Origin: Lachnospiraceae bacterium UBA7060
GTDB lineage: Bacteria > Bacillota > Clostridia > Lachnospirales > Lachnospiraceae
DNA length: 64,000 bases
Direction: 5' to 3'
Assembly (NCBI GenBank): GCA_002493835.1
Contig: DLAA01000132.1
Coordinates: 8,732 to 72,731, forward strand
A model generated the notes under the pieces. The model was not told the DNA's origin and searched no databases. It saw only the letters and a program-made list of their open reading frames with translations. Position 1 is the first letter of the stretch. Each line of letters opens with the position of its first letter. Below are positions 8,971 to 17,952 of the stretch, piece after piece. Both the position numbers and the translations under genes were made by a program.

Positions 8971-9651
8971 ATGGGAGTAGTACAGAAAGTAGAGAATGGC
9001 GAATTTGTGGAGTCCAATTCCGCGGCGTCTATAGCAAATGCACATAAAAAGAACGCGACGGGCAGTGATAGTTTGGATAAAGATGCGTTCTTACAGCTCC
9101 TTGTGGCGCAGATGAAATATCAGGATCCCCTGGAACCTACGTCTAACACAGAGTATATTTCTCAGTATGCAACATTCTCAGAGTTAGAGCAGATGCAGAA
9201 TATGAGCGCATCTATGGATCTATTCCGGGCATCATCCTTAGTAGGTGAGACCGTACTTCTTAAGGTGACGGACAGTCAGGGCAGGACCACCAATGTGCAG
9301 GGTAATGTGGACTATGTTGTTTATGAGAAGAATAAAGCGTATTTGTCTGTGAACGGAGATCTCTATTCCATGGATGATCTGGATACTGTAGCAGATCCCA
9401 CTTATCTGGAAGCATACAAGCTGGCAGCGGATTTCTTAAATATCTATAATAAGCTTCCGGCTATTGAGAATTTGACACTTGCCCAAAGAGCAAATGTAGA
9501 GAAGCTGGATGAGATGTACAGTGGTATGAACGATTACCAGAAGAGCTTCTTAAGCGACGAACAGGTAGATACCATGAAGAAGTATGTGAAGAAAATGAAA
9601 GATCTGGTGGCAGTCGCCGACGCAAATGGAGATGCAGACGAGGACGAATAA
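8971..9651 (+). CDS. flgD: Flagellar hook cap protein FlgD
   Basis: Scaffold that caps the growing hook and is later discarded. The N-terminus (residues about 28-70) has the FlgD signature (LDKDAFLQLLVAQMKYQDPL then SQYATFSELEQMQNM); the middle part (about 90-135) matches the hook-capping fold. The C-terminal 80 residues form an extra helical, charged extension (about 145-226) beyond the compact FlgD core. The GGAG-containing SD lies about 9 nt before the ATG. Position between fliK and flgE supports the call. Confidence 0.92.
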   Translation: MGVVQKVENGEFVESNSAASIANAHKKNATGSDSLDKDAFLQLLVAQMKYQDPLEPTSNTEYISQYATFSELEQMQNMSASMDLFRASSLVGETVLLKVTDSQGRTTNVQGNVDYVVYEKNKAYLSVNGDLYSMDDLDTVADPTYLEAYKLAADFLNIYNKLPAIENLTLAQRANVEKLDEMYSGMNDYQKSFLSDEQVDTMKKYVKKMKDLVAVADANGDADEDE

Positions 9652-9693
9652 ATGTTCCCGGTTTAAGAAGGGATATCTCAGGGAGGAGAGAGT

Positions 9694-10098
9694 ATGAAGA
9701 TTCAGGGAAGTTCTTTCCCTTCCATAGAACAACTGCAGAATCAATATTTAAACACAGGCAGAGCAAAGAGCGGGGCGCCCACGCAGGGAGATATCAGTTT
9801 TCAGGATATCCTGTCTAAAAAGACAGATGGGATCGGGCAGTCGGGGGAAGTCAAATTCTCCAAACATGCGACAAGCCGCCTGTCGGATAGAAATATTGAA
9901 CTGACTGAGGAACAGGTGGAACGCCTGAACCTGGGTGCAGCAAAAGCTTCGGCGAAGGGGATAAATGAGTCATTGGTCATAGTAGATTCTCTCGCATTTA
10001 TCGTGAGCGTGCCGAATCATACGGTTATCACGGCGATGGATCAGACGGAGACTGATGAAAATGTATTCACAAACATAGACGGAGCCGTAATCATATAA
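9694..10098 (+). CDS. TIGR02530-type flagellar operon protein
   Basis: A 134-residue protein recognised from its place between flgD and flgE and from the conserved core VKFSKHATSRLSDRNIELT, then AKGINESLVIVDSLAFIVSV and NHTVITAMDQTE, which match the uncharacterised family TIGR02530 found in Clostridia and Bacilli flagellar operons. There is no signal peptide or membrane helix, so it is probably cytosolic or an export substrate. Its molecular role is not established. AGGGAGGAGAG precedes the ATG. Confidence 0.8.
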   Translation: MKIQGSSFPSIEQLQNQYLNTGRAKSGAPTQGDISFQDILSKKTDGIGQSGEVKFSKHATSRLSDRNIELTEEQVERLNLGAAKASAKGINESLVIVDSLAFIVSVPNHTVITAMDQTETDENVFTNIDGAVII

Positions 10099-10181
10099 GC
10101 CGGACCTTACAGGAGGCTTACTGTCTTCGACTGACAGAGAGGACAGACGGTTCTTTACAGAATTAAGGAGGTCATTTCACT

Positions 10182-12356
10182 ATGATGAGATCATTGTTTT
10201 CTGGCGTGTCGGGTCTGAAAACCCACCAGACCAGAATGGATGTTATCGGTAATAACATTGCAAACGTAAATACAACTGCATATAAAGCTCAGAATATGGT
10301 ATTCAGCGATCTGTTATATCAGACTACTCAGGCGGCGTCCGGCGCAAATGCGGCTACCGGACGTGGAGGTATCAATGCAAGACAGATCGGTTTGGGCGCC
10401 AAGACCGCAGCCATCAATACGGCCATCACGAGGCAGGGTTCCGCTCAATCAACGAATAATCCGTGGGATGTCATGATTTCCGGTGAGTCTTTCTTTATCG
10501 TAAATAGTGGCTCGCAGAATTTCTTCACCAGAGACGGCTCCTTCACCATTGATGGTGCGGGCAATTTGGTTATGGCAAGCACTGGTTATCGCGTGATGGG
10601 CTGGCAGGTGGATGAGGAGACAGGAGATATCCGCTCCGATGTGGTATCCGCCCTGCAGGTTATGAATCGGGAAAACCTGATCGCTGACGCGGAGGCGACC
10701 AGTATGGCTTATGCGTCAGGTATTGTTGATAAGAACGATACGGATGTACACAGCACCCAGGGCCTGATTATGACGTTGAGCTTTTATGATGCACTGGGTT
10801 ACCAGTACACGGCGAAGATGAGCGTCCATGCGCTGAGTCAGGATGGACAGTATTATGTAGAACTCGACGATATTATAAACAGCGATGGTGTGTCGTTGGT
10901 GGATTACTATAATCTTGAGAATATCGGCCAGATCGCAACCTTTGGTTCAGGTGGAAATATCACGGAGACGAAAGTTTATTCCACACCGGATAATGTGACT
11001 TATAAAGAACCAGCAGGAGGTGCGAATCCGCCGACGGCTGCAGATCCTGCTACCTTTAAGGTAGATTATAACTTTGATGAAATCCTTGATGGTTATTCGA
11101 GAAGCCCTATCATGGGGATCGCGGGGAGCAGCGTGGTGGTAAAGACCATAGGAACTGCAACCACGGCTCCTGCGGACGGTGATGCGCTTGCACCGAGCAC
11201 TGCGGTAACGATGGGTGGTACGGCGGTGTTGACCAAAGATGTTCTCTGTTCAGAGTATGGGCTGATCTATGATGAGAAGGATAATAAATATTATTATCAG
11301 CCGGCTGCGACGACGGCCAATCCTAATCCGTCAAGAGTTGAGCTGGGTACCGATATTACATCGGGAAGTGCGGATGCCACTGCCAATATTACTAACTGGC
11401 AGAGTGTGCTGAGCCAGTTGAGCGGTGATGACGCAACGACGACCGCTCCGACAGTGGCATTAGACACCACACAGAATCTTACTATCGGGGATGACGGCAG
11501 CGTGACCATTACTTTTGATGCAACATTTACCTCGAAGCCGGATATTCCTGCCAATACCGTTTACAATGGTACAACAAAGCAGTTTGCTGCTACGCTGAAC
11601 TATCCTGATGCAAATGACCCGGCGGCATCGACTGTTTTGGAGAAGGCGTATGGTCTGCATAGCGACGATAATACAACTTATACGATCAACTATATTTCGC
11701 CTAATGGCTATGCCAGCATAACTAAGAATGAAAGCTATGGCGGTAATATGCTGGTGTTTGATACAAAGACTGGTAAATTCTCCTATGTAGGGAATCCGGA
11801 TCAGGATGCGGTGACGCTTGATTTTGCAGGCTCTGCTACGGATATGACGGGCGCGCCGGTAGATCTGGGACACTTTACAGACATCTCAATCGATTTCTCG
11901 ACGGTGTCCAACGTGAATAACGGCAAAGTTTCTACAGCTGGTTTGGATAACGGTGATGGCAGCTCGAACAATTTGGGTGCAGGCCGTAAGCGCGGTGAGA
12001 TGATTGGTGTTGAGATAGGTCAGGACGGTAAGATCAGAGCTTCTTATGATAATGGCATGACGAAGCTTTTGGGTCAGATTGCGGTTGCCAAGTTTGCAAA
12101 TGCTGCTGGTCTTGCAAAAGCAGGCAATAACCTTTATTCTACGACTATGAACTCGGGTGATTTCGATGGAATTGGTATTGATATTACGTCGGATGGCGAG
12201 GGGTCTATGGAGTCGGGCGTTTTGGAGATGAGTAATGTGGATCTGGCCGGTGAGTTTACAGAGATGATTACTACACAGCGTGGTTTCCAGGCTAACAGCC
12301 GTATTATTACTACATCGGATTCTATGCTCGAAGAGCTCGTAAATTTGAAGAGATAA
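10182..12356 (+). CDS. flgE: Flagellar hook protein FlgE, enlarged
   Basis: Main subunit of the hook. The N-terminus (MMRSLFSGVSGLKTHQTRMD, then GNNIANVNTTAYK) and C-terminus (ESGVLEMSNVDLAGEFTEMI, then QRGFQANSRIITTSDSML) are canonical hook/rod terminal helices. At 724 residues it is far longer than simple FlgE (about 260-450). The extra length is a Thr/Ala/Asp-rich middle region (about 270-590), probably surface-exposed extra domains. AAGGAGGT at 10165-10172 precedes the ATG; a second ATG directly follows. The hairpin after the stop may end or thin transcription. Confidence 0.93.
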   Translation: MMRSLFSGVSGLKTHQTRMDVIGNNIANVNTTAYKAQNMVFSDLLYQTTQAASGANAATGRGGINARQIGLGAKTAAINTAITRQGSAQSTNNPWDVMISGESFFIVNSGSQNFFTRDGSFTIDGAGNLVMASTGYRVMGWQVDEETGDIRSDVVSALQVMNRENLIADAEATSMAYASGIVDKNDTDVHSTQGLIMTLSFYDALGYQYTAKMSVHALSQDGQYYVELDDIINSDGVSLVDYYNLENIGQIATFGSGGNITETKVYSTPDNVTYKEPAGGANPPTAADPATFKVDYNFDEILDGYSRSPIMGIAGSSVVVKTIGTATTAPADGDALAPSTAVTMGGTAVLTKDVLCSEYGLIYDEKDNKYYYQPAATTANPNPSRVELGTDITSGSADATANITNWQSVLSQLSGDDATTTAPTVALDTTQNLTIGDDGSVTITFDATFTSKPDIPANTVYNGTTKQFAATLNYPDANDPAASTVLEKAYGLHSDDNTTYTINYISPNGYASITKNESYGGNMLVFDTKTGKFSYVGNPDQDAVTLDFAGSATDMTGAPVDLGHFTDISIDFSTVSNVNNGKVSTAGLDNGDGSSNNLGAGRKRGEMIGVEIGQDGKIRASYDNGMTKLLGQIAVAKFANAAGLAKAGNNLYSTTMNSGDFDGIGIDITSDGEGSMESGVLEMSNVDLAGEFTEMITTQRGFQANSRIITTSDSMLEELVNLKR

Positions 12357-12385
12357 TGACTTGAAAATAAAAGATGGTTCCATTT

Positions 12386-12410
12386 CGAGGCCGCGTTCTG
12401 CGGCCTCGGT
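12386..12410 (+). terminator. Perfect 9-bp hairpin after flgE (partial terminator)
   Basis: CGAGGCCGC (12386-12394) and GCGGCCTCG (12400-12408) form a GC-rich 9-bp stem with a 5-nt loop, 29 nt after the flgE stop. The downstream sequence GTTGATGTTTGG is only weakly T-rich, so it may attenuate transcription or protect the upstream mRNA 3' end rather than fully terminate. Confidence 0.5.
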
Positions 12411-12524
12411 TGATGTTTGGGGAAGATATGGGAAATATGTACCAGAAAAGGGTGCTTTTGCGATGAATTGTGGAATTTTTCTCTTCTTTTACGTTTTTTG
12501 GAAAGAGGATTGGTAATTTTGCTT

Positions 12525-12553
12525 TTGCAGTTTGAGAAGATGTGTGTTAAAAT
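12525..12553 (+). promoter_or_regulatory. Sigma-A-like promoter before flbD-motAB
   Basis: TTGCAG (12525-12530), a 17-bp spacer, and TAAAAT (12548-12553) resemble a vegetative promoter with a good -10 and a moderate -35. It lies in the 235-nt gap after flgE, behind the hairpin, and about 40 nt before flbD. This suggests a separate transcript start for flbD-motA-motB and the downstream genes. Confidence 0.5.
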
Positions 12554-12591
12554 GATCTAGTTGCATGATATGAAAAAATGGAGGCCAGTCT

Positions 12592-12777
12592 ATGATAGAG
12601 GTCACGAAGATCAACGGTGTTAAAGTTCTAATTAATCCAGATTTGCTGGAGTTAGTGGAGGAAACGCCGGATACGGTATTGTCTTTTACTACAGGCCGGA
12701 AATTAATTGTAAAAGAAAGTAGACAAGAGGTAAAAAATTTAGTAAAATCGTATAGAAAGGATATTTTTGCAAATTAG
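12592..12777 (+). CDS. flbD: FlbD/SwrD-family flagellar protein
   Basis: A 61-residue protein matching the FlbD family throughout (MIEVTKINGVKVLINPDLLE, then ETPDTVLSFTTGRKLIVKES). In Bacillus subtilis the homologue SwrD raises motor power needed for swarming; direct adjacency to motAB here agrees with that. It is soluble and compact. GGAGG lies 9-10 nt before the ATG. The family is secure; the molecular mechanism is not known. Confidence 0.92.
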   Translation: MIEVTKINGVKVLINPDLLELVEETPDTVLSFTTGRKLIVKESRQEVKNLVKSYRKDIFAN

Positions 12778-12798
12778 TGTAAAAGTGGGTGCGTACAT

Positions 12799-13596
12799 AT
12801 GGATATAGCTTCGATAGTTGGCTTGGTAGCATGCTTTTGTCTGATGATCTTTGGTATGGTGTGGGGCAAGGATTTCTCGGTTGTCAAGGGATTTGCGGAT
12901 ATGCCGTCTGCGTTGGTTACCTTTGGCGGTTCCTTCATGTGTATTTTGGCAAGTTATACGCTGCCTGATTTCCTGGCAGGTTTTAAGAGTTTTGGACTGA
13001 TCTTTCAGACGTCTACGATGAATGTGCCTGAGATCATTCAAAAAATCATAGAGCTTTCAAATGTTGCCCGTAAAGAGGGCCTGCTCTCATTGGAGGAAGC
13101 GGCCAGTGATATTGAAGATGAGTTCTTGAAGAAGGGAATTCTTTTGATTGTTGACGGTACGGATCCGGAGCTTGTAAGGGCTATTATGGAGACAGAGCTG
13201 GTGAGCGTAGAGGGCAGACATAAGGATAAGATTGGATTTTGGGAGAATGTGGCAGCTATGGGTCCTGCCTGGGGTATGATTGGTACGCTGATTGGTTTGA
13301 TCAACATGCTGCGTGACCTGTCGGATTTCGCATCCATCGGGCCGAACATGGCTGTTGCACTGGTAACTACTTTCTACGGTTCTGTACTGGCAAACTGGAT
13401 TTGTAACCCCGTTGCGACGAAGCTGAAAAGTAAAAATGCAGAAGAGATGATGATGAAAGAGATTGAGATAGAGGGTCTTCTATCTATCCAGGCAGGTGAG
13501 AATCCGCGTGTGATAGAGGAAAAGCTCAAATCCTTCCTGGCGCCTGCTGACAGAGGTACACCTGGAGACGAGGGTGGAGGTGAGATGGATGGCTAA
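12799..13596 (+). CDS. motA: Flagellar motor stator protein MotA
   Basis: Stator subunit of the ion-driven motor, 265 residues. It shows four membrane segments: near 5-20 and 35-52 at the N-terminus, and two in the conserved block from about 150 to 200 (GPAWGMIGTLIGLINMLRDL, then MAVALVTTFYGSVLANWICN). The cytoplasmic loop between them contains charged residues that contact FliG. It overlaps motB by 8 nt. Ion choice (proton or sodium) cannot be decided from the sequence alone. Confidence 0.95.
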   Translation: MDIASIVGLVACFCLMIFGMVWGKDFSVVKGFADMPSALVTFGGSFMCILASYTLPDFLAGFKSFGLIFQTSTMNVPEIIQKIIELSNVARKEGLLSLEEAASDIEDEFLKKGILLIVDGTDPELVRAIMETELVSVEGRHKDKIGFWENVAAMGPAWGMIGTLIGLINMLRDLSDFASIGPNMAVALVTTFYGSVLANWICNPVATKLKSKNAEEMMMKEIEIEGLLSIQAGENPRVIEEKLKSFLAPADRGTPGDEGGGEMDG

Positions 13597-14410
13597 CAGA
13601 AAGCCCGATGAACCACCAAAAGGCGCTCCGGCGTGGCAAACCACTTTTAGTGATTTGATGAATTTGCTCCTCTGCTTTTTTGTCTTGCTTTTTTCTATGT
13701 CGACTATTGATGAGGTGAAGCAGGAGAAAGTTGTGGCATCTTTCAACCAGATGTTTTCGGTGTTTGATGCAGGGGCGACTGCTATTGGGGATGGTATGCT
13801 GATCAGTAACGGCGTCAGCCAGCTTAATGAGCTGGATGAATTTATAAATAGTACTGGCAAGCAGGATGACGGAGAAATTGTTTCTGAAGACGTGGCAAGC
13901 AGTGCAGCCGCTGCCGCTCGAGAACAATTGGAAGAAGCGCAGATGGAAGAATCCGAATCGCTTGCTGAAAAGATTCAAGAGGCAGTCGACGAGAATGACA
14001 TGGTGGATCAGGTGGAAGTGCAGTTTACGGCCCAGTATGTTCAGCTGACACTCAAGGGATCATTGCTTTTTGATTCGGGAAGCACCCTTTTAAAGGAGGA
14101 GGCTAAGCCGGTTTTGAATCAGGTGGGAGTAATTCTGGAGCGGTATGCAGAAGGTACTATCGAGATTGAAGGCCATACGGATAATGTTCCTATGTCGGGA
14201 GCTAAGTATTCCAATAACGATGAATTGAGTTCAGGCCGTGCGCTCTCGGTATTTGATTATATTCTCTCGATTACAAATCTGAATCCTGCTAATATCAAGC
14301 ATGCGGGCAGAGGAGAATACCTTCCTGTTGCAGATAACTCTACACCGGAAGGGAGAGCAAAGAACAGAAGAGTGGAGATTAAAATATACAACTCGCTCAG
14401 TTCTTACTAA
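13589..14410 (+). CDS. motB: Flagellar motor stator protein MotB
   Basis: Peptidoglycan-anchored stator partner of MotA, 273 residues. One N-terminal membrane helix (FSDLMNLLLCFFVLLFSMS, about 21-39) carries the ion-binding Asp in TFSDLMNLLL. A plug and linker follow, then an OmpA-like peptidoglycan-binding domain (about 165-268) with GHTDNVPMSG and NRRVEIKI. The ATG at 13589 is chosen over GTGs upstream because GGAGG at 13576-13580 is 8 nt away; it overlaps motA by 8 nt. Confidence 0.95.
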   Translation: MANRKPDEPPKGAPAWQTTFSDLMNLLLCFFVLLFSMSTIDEVKQEKVVASFNQMFSVFDAGATAIGDGMLISNGVSQLNELDEFINSTGKQDDGEIVSEDVASSAAAAAREQLEEAQMEESESLAEKIQEAVDENDMVDQVEVQFTAQYVQLTLKGSLLFDSGSTLLKEEAKPVLNQVGVILERYAEGTIEIEGHTDNVPMSGAKYSNNDELSSGRALSVFDYILSITNLNPANIKHAGRGEYLPVADNSTPEGRAKNRRVEIKIYNSLSSY

Positions 14411-14438
14411 GTTAAGTGTAGAAGGAGAAATAAAGGTT

Positions 14439-14954
14439 ATGAAAAAAAATCTGATTTCCATAATTATTTTGGCATTGTTAATTGTAAATATTGTGTTAAC
14501 AGCCATAATGATGTTCAGTGTGGTAGGCGCTTCTACCAAGACTGCTGCACTGGTGGACAATATCTCTACCGCATTGAGCCTGGAATTGGCTTCAGGTGAA
14601 GGAGGCGGGGTGGCCGTTTCCATGGCAGATACTGAGACTTATTCCTTTGCGGACGATATGACAATCCCTCTAAAGAAGAGCGAGGGGGATGATAAGGATC
14701 ATTATTGTATCATTTCTGTGACATTGTCTATCAATACGAAAGCTGATGTGTATAAGAAGTATGGTTCTGACCTGTCTATGCAGGAAGGGTTGATAAAGGA
14801 TGAAATTAACAGCGTCTTTGCTGAGTATACGATGGAGGAGGCAAGGGATAATCAGCCTGAAATAAAGCAGGAGATCCTTAGCAGAATTCAGAAAATGTTT
14901 GATTCCAACGAGTATATCTATAATGTGTCCTTTGGCGACATCATGTTTGGATAG
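14439..14954 (+). CDS. fliL: Flagellar basal body-associated protein FliL
   Basis: Single-span protein that encircles and supports stators. The 171-residue product has an N-terminal membrane helix (about 5-27, NLISIIILALLIVNIVLTAI) and an extracytoplasmic domain ending with the FliL-like EILSRIQKMFDSNEYIYNVS. The ATG at 14439 follows GAAGGAGAAA; the open frame extends 46 codons upstream into motB but without an SD, so the longer form is not used. Its place between motB and fliM is standard. Confidence 0.9.
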   Translation: MKKNLISIIILALLIVNIVLTAIMMFSVVGASTKTAALVDNISTALSLELASGEGGGVAVSMADTETYSFADDMTIPLKKSEGDDKDHYCIISVTLSINTKADVYKKYGSDLSMQEGLIKDEINSVFAEYTMEEARDNQPEIKQEILSRIQKMFDSNEYIYNVSFGDIMFG

Positions 14955-14992
14955 TGCTTAGACTAGAAGACGACCACAGGAGGTGAACTTTC

Positions 14993-15973
14993 GTGGGTGA
15001 GGTACTATCACAAAGTGAGATAGACAATTTGCTGGCCGCTTTGAGCAGCGGCGAGCTGGATACAGAAGAGCTAAATAGTGGAGACGAAAAACAGGTAAAG
15101 AATTACGACTTTAAACGGCCTACAAAGTTCTCCAGAGAGCATTTAAGAACACTGGAAATTATATATGAGCAATATGGCCGGCTCCTTTCCACGAGTATGC
15201 AGGTGTATTTAAGAAAAAATATTCAAGTGTCGGTGACGAGCTCGGAGACAGTTATTTTTTCTGAATTTTCAAACTCGCTTTCAAATCCGGTTATTTTAGG
15301 GATTGTAGATTTTCACCCTCTGGGCGGAACAATTCTGATAGAATTGGCATCCCAGCTTGGATTTACCATGATAGACAGAATGCTGGGCGGAGCTGGTGAT
15401 CCGCTTGAGAAGAGCAGAGAATTTACAGAGATTGAAATGACAATAATAGAAAAGATGATGGTAGTCTGCATGCAGCTGATGCGGGAGCCGTGGAGAAATG
15501 TTGTCGAGATCAATCCGATGATGGAGAGGATCGAGACAAATTCCCAGTTTGCACAGATTATTGCTCCTAATGATATGATTGCTATTGTCACCTTGAATAT
15601 GAAGATAGGTGATGTGGAAGGATTTATGAATATATGTCTCCCCTTCTTTACGTTGGAGAGTGTTATGGATAAGCTCAATACAAAATTCTGGTATGCGAAT
15701 ATGCAGGAGCAGGATGATGAGAATTTTGAAGAGTATATCGAAGCACTCCTCAAGAGAGTGGATGTTCCAGTCAAGGCTGTGTTGGGGAAAACGAATATAT
15801 CGGTCACCGATTTTGTAAATTTACAGGTCGGCGATATTATACGACTAGATACCGAGGTGGAGCAGGATCTTACGGTGTACGTGGGTAATATCAAAAAATT
15901 CACCGCACTTCCGGGTACAAGCAGGGAGAAAAATGCTGTGCGTGTCACTTCGGTGATCAGAGAGGGGGAATAG
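14993..15973 (+). CDS. fliM: Flagellar motor switch protein FliM
   Basis: C-ring protein that binds phospho-CheY and relays the switch signal. The 326-residue product starts with the CheY-binding peptide (LSQSEIDNLLAAL), followed by the CheC-like middle domain and a C-terminal SpoA domain (VNLQVGDIIRLDTEVEQDL). The start is GTG at 14993 with a near-ideal AGGAGGTGA 6 nt upstream. Only 4 nt separate it from fliY. Confidence 0.96.
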   Translation: MGEVLSQSEIDNLLAALSSGELDTEELNSGDEKQVKNYDFKRPTKFSREHLRTLEIIYEQYGRLLSTSMQVYLRKNIQVSVTSSETVIFSEFSNSLSNPVILGIVDFHPLGGTILIELASQLGFTMIDRMLGGAGDPLEKSREFTEIEMTIIEKMMVVCMQLMREPWRNVVEINPMMERIETNSQFAQIIAPNDMIAIVTLNMKIGDVEGFMNICLPFFTLESVMDKLNTKFWYANMQEQDDENFEEYIEALLKRVDVPVKAVLGKTNISVTDFVNLQVGDIIRLDTEVEQDLTVYVGNIKKFTALPGTSREKNAVRVTSVIREGE

Positions 15974-15977
15974 AAGC

Positions 15978-17183
15978 ATGGACGGAATGTTATCACAGGA
16001 TGAAATAAATGCGCTGTTGAACGGCACTGATGAGCCTTCAGACGGAAATGTATCAGATGCAGATGATTCGCTGCTGACAGACATTGAGAAGGATGCTGTC
16101 GGTGAAGTCGCTAATATCAGCATGGGCGCATCAGCTACCACCCTGTTTTCCATCGTAAATCGAAAGGTCAATATTACGACGCCGGTTGTCAAGATGGCGA
16201 CTTGGAAGAATGTATTAGAAGATTACGAAAAGCCCTGCGTATTTATTCTGATCAAGTATACACAGGGATTGGATGGATCGAATATTCTGATCTTAAAGGA
16301 ACATGATGTAAAGATTATTACCGATCTTATGATGGGGGGCGATGGCAGTAATACGGATGGTGAGCTGGGAGAGCTGCATTTGAGTGCAATCTCGGAGGCT
16401 ATGAACCAGATGATGGGTTCTTCGGCCACATCGCTCTCCACCATGCTTGGGAAGATGATTGATATCAGTCCGCCGGAAGCAAGCCTGGTGGACCTTACGG
16501 CATTTAAGTCCGGCGGTGACATTGCAGCGTTTTTGGAGGGTACTTTTGTAAAAATATCTTTTCGGATGCAGATTGATGATCTGGTGGATTCAACGATCAT
16601 GCAGTTGTACCCGGTGGAGTTTGCAAAAGAGATTTATAATACTTTTATTGCCAGCCAGAGCGGAGATGCACCGGAGCCAGAGCCAGCACCGGCCCCTGCT
16701 CCGGCACCAATGCCGGCAGCTGCACCACAGCCTGCGCCGATGCCGGCGGCTGCACCACAGATGGATATGAGTCAAATGCAGGCGATGCCGCAGATGGATA
16801 TGAGTCAAATGCAGATGATGCCGCAAATGGGGATGCCTCAAATGGGAATGCCGCAGATGCAGATGATGCCCCAGATGATGCAGCCTAATATGAATGCCCA
16901 GCCAGTGCAGTTCCAGAGTTTTGCGGGGACCTTTAACCCTATGCAGCCTCAGGAAAATATTGATTTGATTAAGGATGTACCGTTGGAAGTAACGGTGGAG
17001 CTGGGGAGAACTTCAAAATCCATTTCTGATATCCTGGATTTTGCACCGGGTACAATCATTGAATTGGATAAAATTGCCGGTGAGCCAATTGATGTATTGG
17101 TCAATGGCAAGTTTGTAGCAAAAGGCGAGGTAGTAGTAATCGAAGAAAGCTTTGGTATTCGGGTTACCGAAATTATCAAATAA
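15978..17183 (+). CDS. fliY: Flagellar motor switch phosphatase FliY
   Basis: Gram-positive C-ring component that combines CheY-P phosphatase activity with the FliN function. Layout of the 401 residues: an N-terminal CheY-binding-like motif (MLSQDEINALLNG), a CheC-type phosphatase domain (about 35-220) with two helices EKDAVGEVANISMGAS and SAISEAMNQMMG carrying the ExxN-type residues, a Pro/Ala then Met/Gln-rich linker (about 230-315), and a C-terminal SpoA/FliN domain (VPLEVTVELGRTSKSISDIL). The linker is built from short tandem repeats. It replaces a separate fliN. Confidence 0.95.
   Translation: MDGMLSQDEINALLNGTDEPSDGNVSDADDSLLTDIEKDAVGEVANISMGASATTLFSIVNRKVNITTPVVKMATWKNVLEDYEKPCVFILIKYTQGLDGSNILILKEHDVKIITDLMMGGDGSNTDGELGELHLSAISEAMNQMMGSSATSLSTMLGKMIDISPPEASLVDLTAFKSGGDIAAFLEGTFVKISFRMQIDDLVDSTIMQLYPVEFAKEIYNTFIASQSGDAPEPEPAPAPAPAPMPAAAPQPAPMPAAAPQMDMSQMQAMPQMDMSQMQMMPQMGMPQMGMPQMQMMPQMMQPNMNAQPVQFQSFAGTFNPMQPQENIDLIKDVPLEVTVELGRTSKSISDILDFAPGTIIELDKIAGEPIDVLVNGKFVAKGEVVVIEESFGIRVTEIIK
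16669..16890 (+). repeat. Short tandem repeats in the fliY linker
   Basis: Within fliY the DNA repeats units that encode PAPMPAAAPQ twice and PQMDMSQMQ twice, followed by several PQMGM/PQMQMM units. Copies are nearly identical at the DNA level, as expected for a segment that expands or contracts by slippage. The repeat stays in frame and links the phosphatase and SpoA domains. Confidence 0.7.
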
Positions 17184-17203
17184 TATGTGATAGGAGAAGA
17201 GAG

Positions 17204-17566
17204 ATGGCAAAAAATATTTTAGTATGTGACGATGCGGCGTTTATGCGAATGATGATCAAAGATATCCTGACCAAGAATGGTTACAATGTGGCAGGAGAGG
17301 CGGAGAACGGTGCGAAGGCTGTTGAAAAGTACAATGAACTTAAGCCCGATCTCGTGCTGATGGACATCACGATGCCGGAGATGGATGGAATCCAGGCTCT
17401 CAAGAAAATCAAGGAGGGTGATCCTGGCGCTATGGTTATTATGTGTTCTGCTATGGGTCAGCAGGCTATGGTAATTGAGTCCATTCAATCTGGAGCCAAG
17501 GATTTCATTGTAAAGCCCTTCCAGGCTGATCGTGTTCTGGAGGCTGTGAAGAAGGTTGTAGGCTAA
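17204..17566 (+). CDS. cheY: Chemotaxis response regulator CheY
   Basis: Single-domain receiver of 120 residues that carries the signal from CheA to the C ring. The acidic pair DD at 9-10, phospho-acceptor Asp54 (LMDITMP), the Ser82 switch position and Lys104 (FIVKPF) are all present. It has no output domain. It sits between fliY and fliO, and its TAA overlaps the fliO ATG by one base. Confidence 0.96.
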   Translation: MAKNILVCDDAAFMRMMIKDILTKNGYNVAGEAENGAKAVEKYNELKPDLVLMDITMPEMDGIQALKKIKEGDPGAMVIMCSAMGQQAMVIESIQSGAKDFIVKPFQADRVLEAVKKVVG

Positions 17567-17952
17567 TGCTCCTTGCGCTTGAGGACAGGGCAGTTGATTC
17601 TTATACACAGTTTGTGACAGTATTGTTGCTGTTTGTATTCGTGTTGGCGATTACTGCGTTTGTAACGAAGTGGGTCGGTGGTTATCAAAGGGGAAAGTCT
17701 GCAGGTACGAACCTGGAGCTTATAGAGGCACTCAGACTGTCTAATAATAAATATGTCCAGATTGTAAGAATTGGACGGAAATATTTGGCGGTTGCAGTTT
17801 GCAAAGATACTGTTACAATGTTATCAGAGATTCCTGAGGAGGATTTGAGTTTTCCTGAGGGGTTTAATAGAAGTACGTCTACTTTTAAAGACGTGCTTGC
17901 GAAAATTCAGAAAGAAAGAATCCTGGAAAAAGAAGACGGGCGAGACGAATGA
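17566..17952 (+). CDS. fliO: Flagellar biosynthesis protein FliO (FliZ-type)
   Basis: Small membrane protein that helps assemble the FliP export-gate ring. The 128-residue product has one membrane helix near 14-34 (FVTVLLLFVFVLAITAFVTK) and the FliO core (LRLSNNKYVQIVRIGRKYLA, then VTMLSEIPEEDL). It has no long N-terminal signal region, unlike the Bacillus protein. It is coupled by overlapping stop/start codons to both cheY (1 nt) and fliP (4 nt). Confidence 0.85.
   Translation: MLLALEDRAVDSYTQFVTVLLLFVFVLAITAFVTKWVGGYQRGKSAGTNLELIEALRLSNNKYVQIVRIGRKYLAVAVCKDTVTMLSEIPEEDLSFPEGFNRSTSTFKDVLAKIQKERILEKEDGRDE

Noticed and set aside
12463..12516. 17-codon hydrophobic mini-ORF between flgE and flbD
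   Set aside because: A weak SD-like sequence precedes it, but it is very short, overlaps the promoter region and has no supporting evidence.
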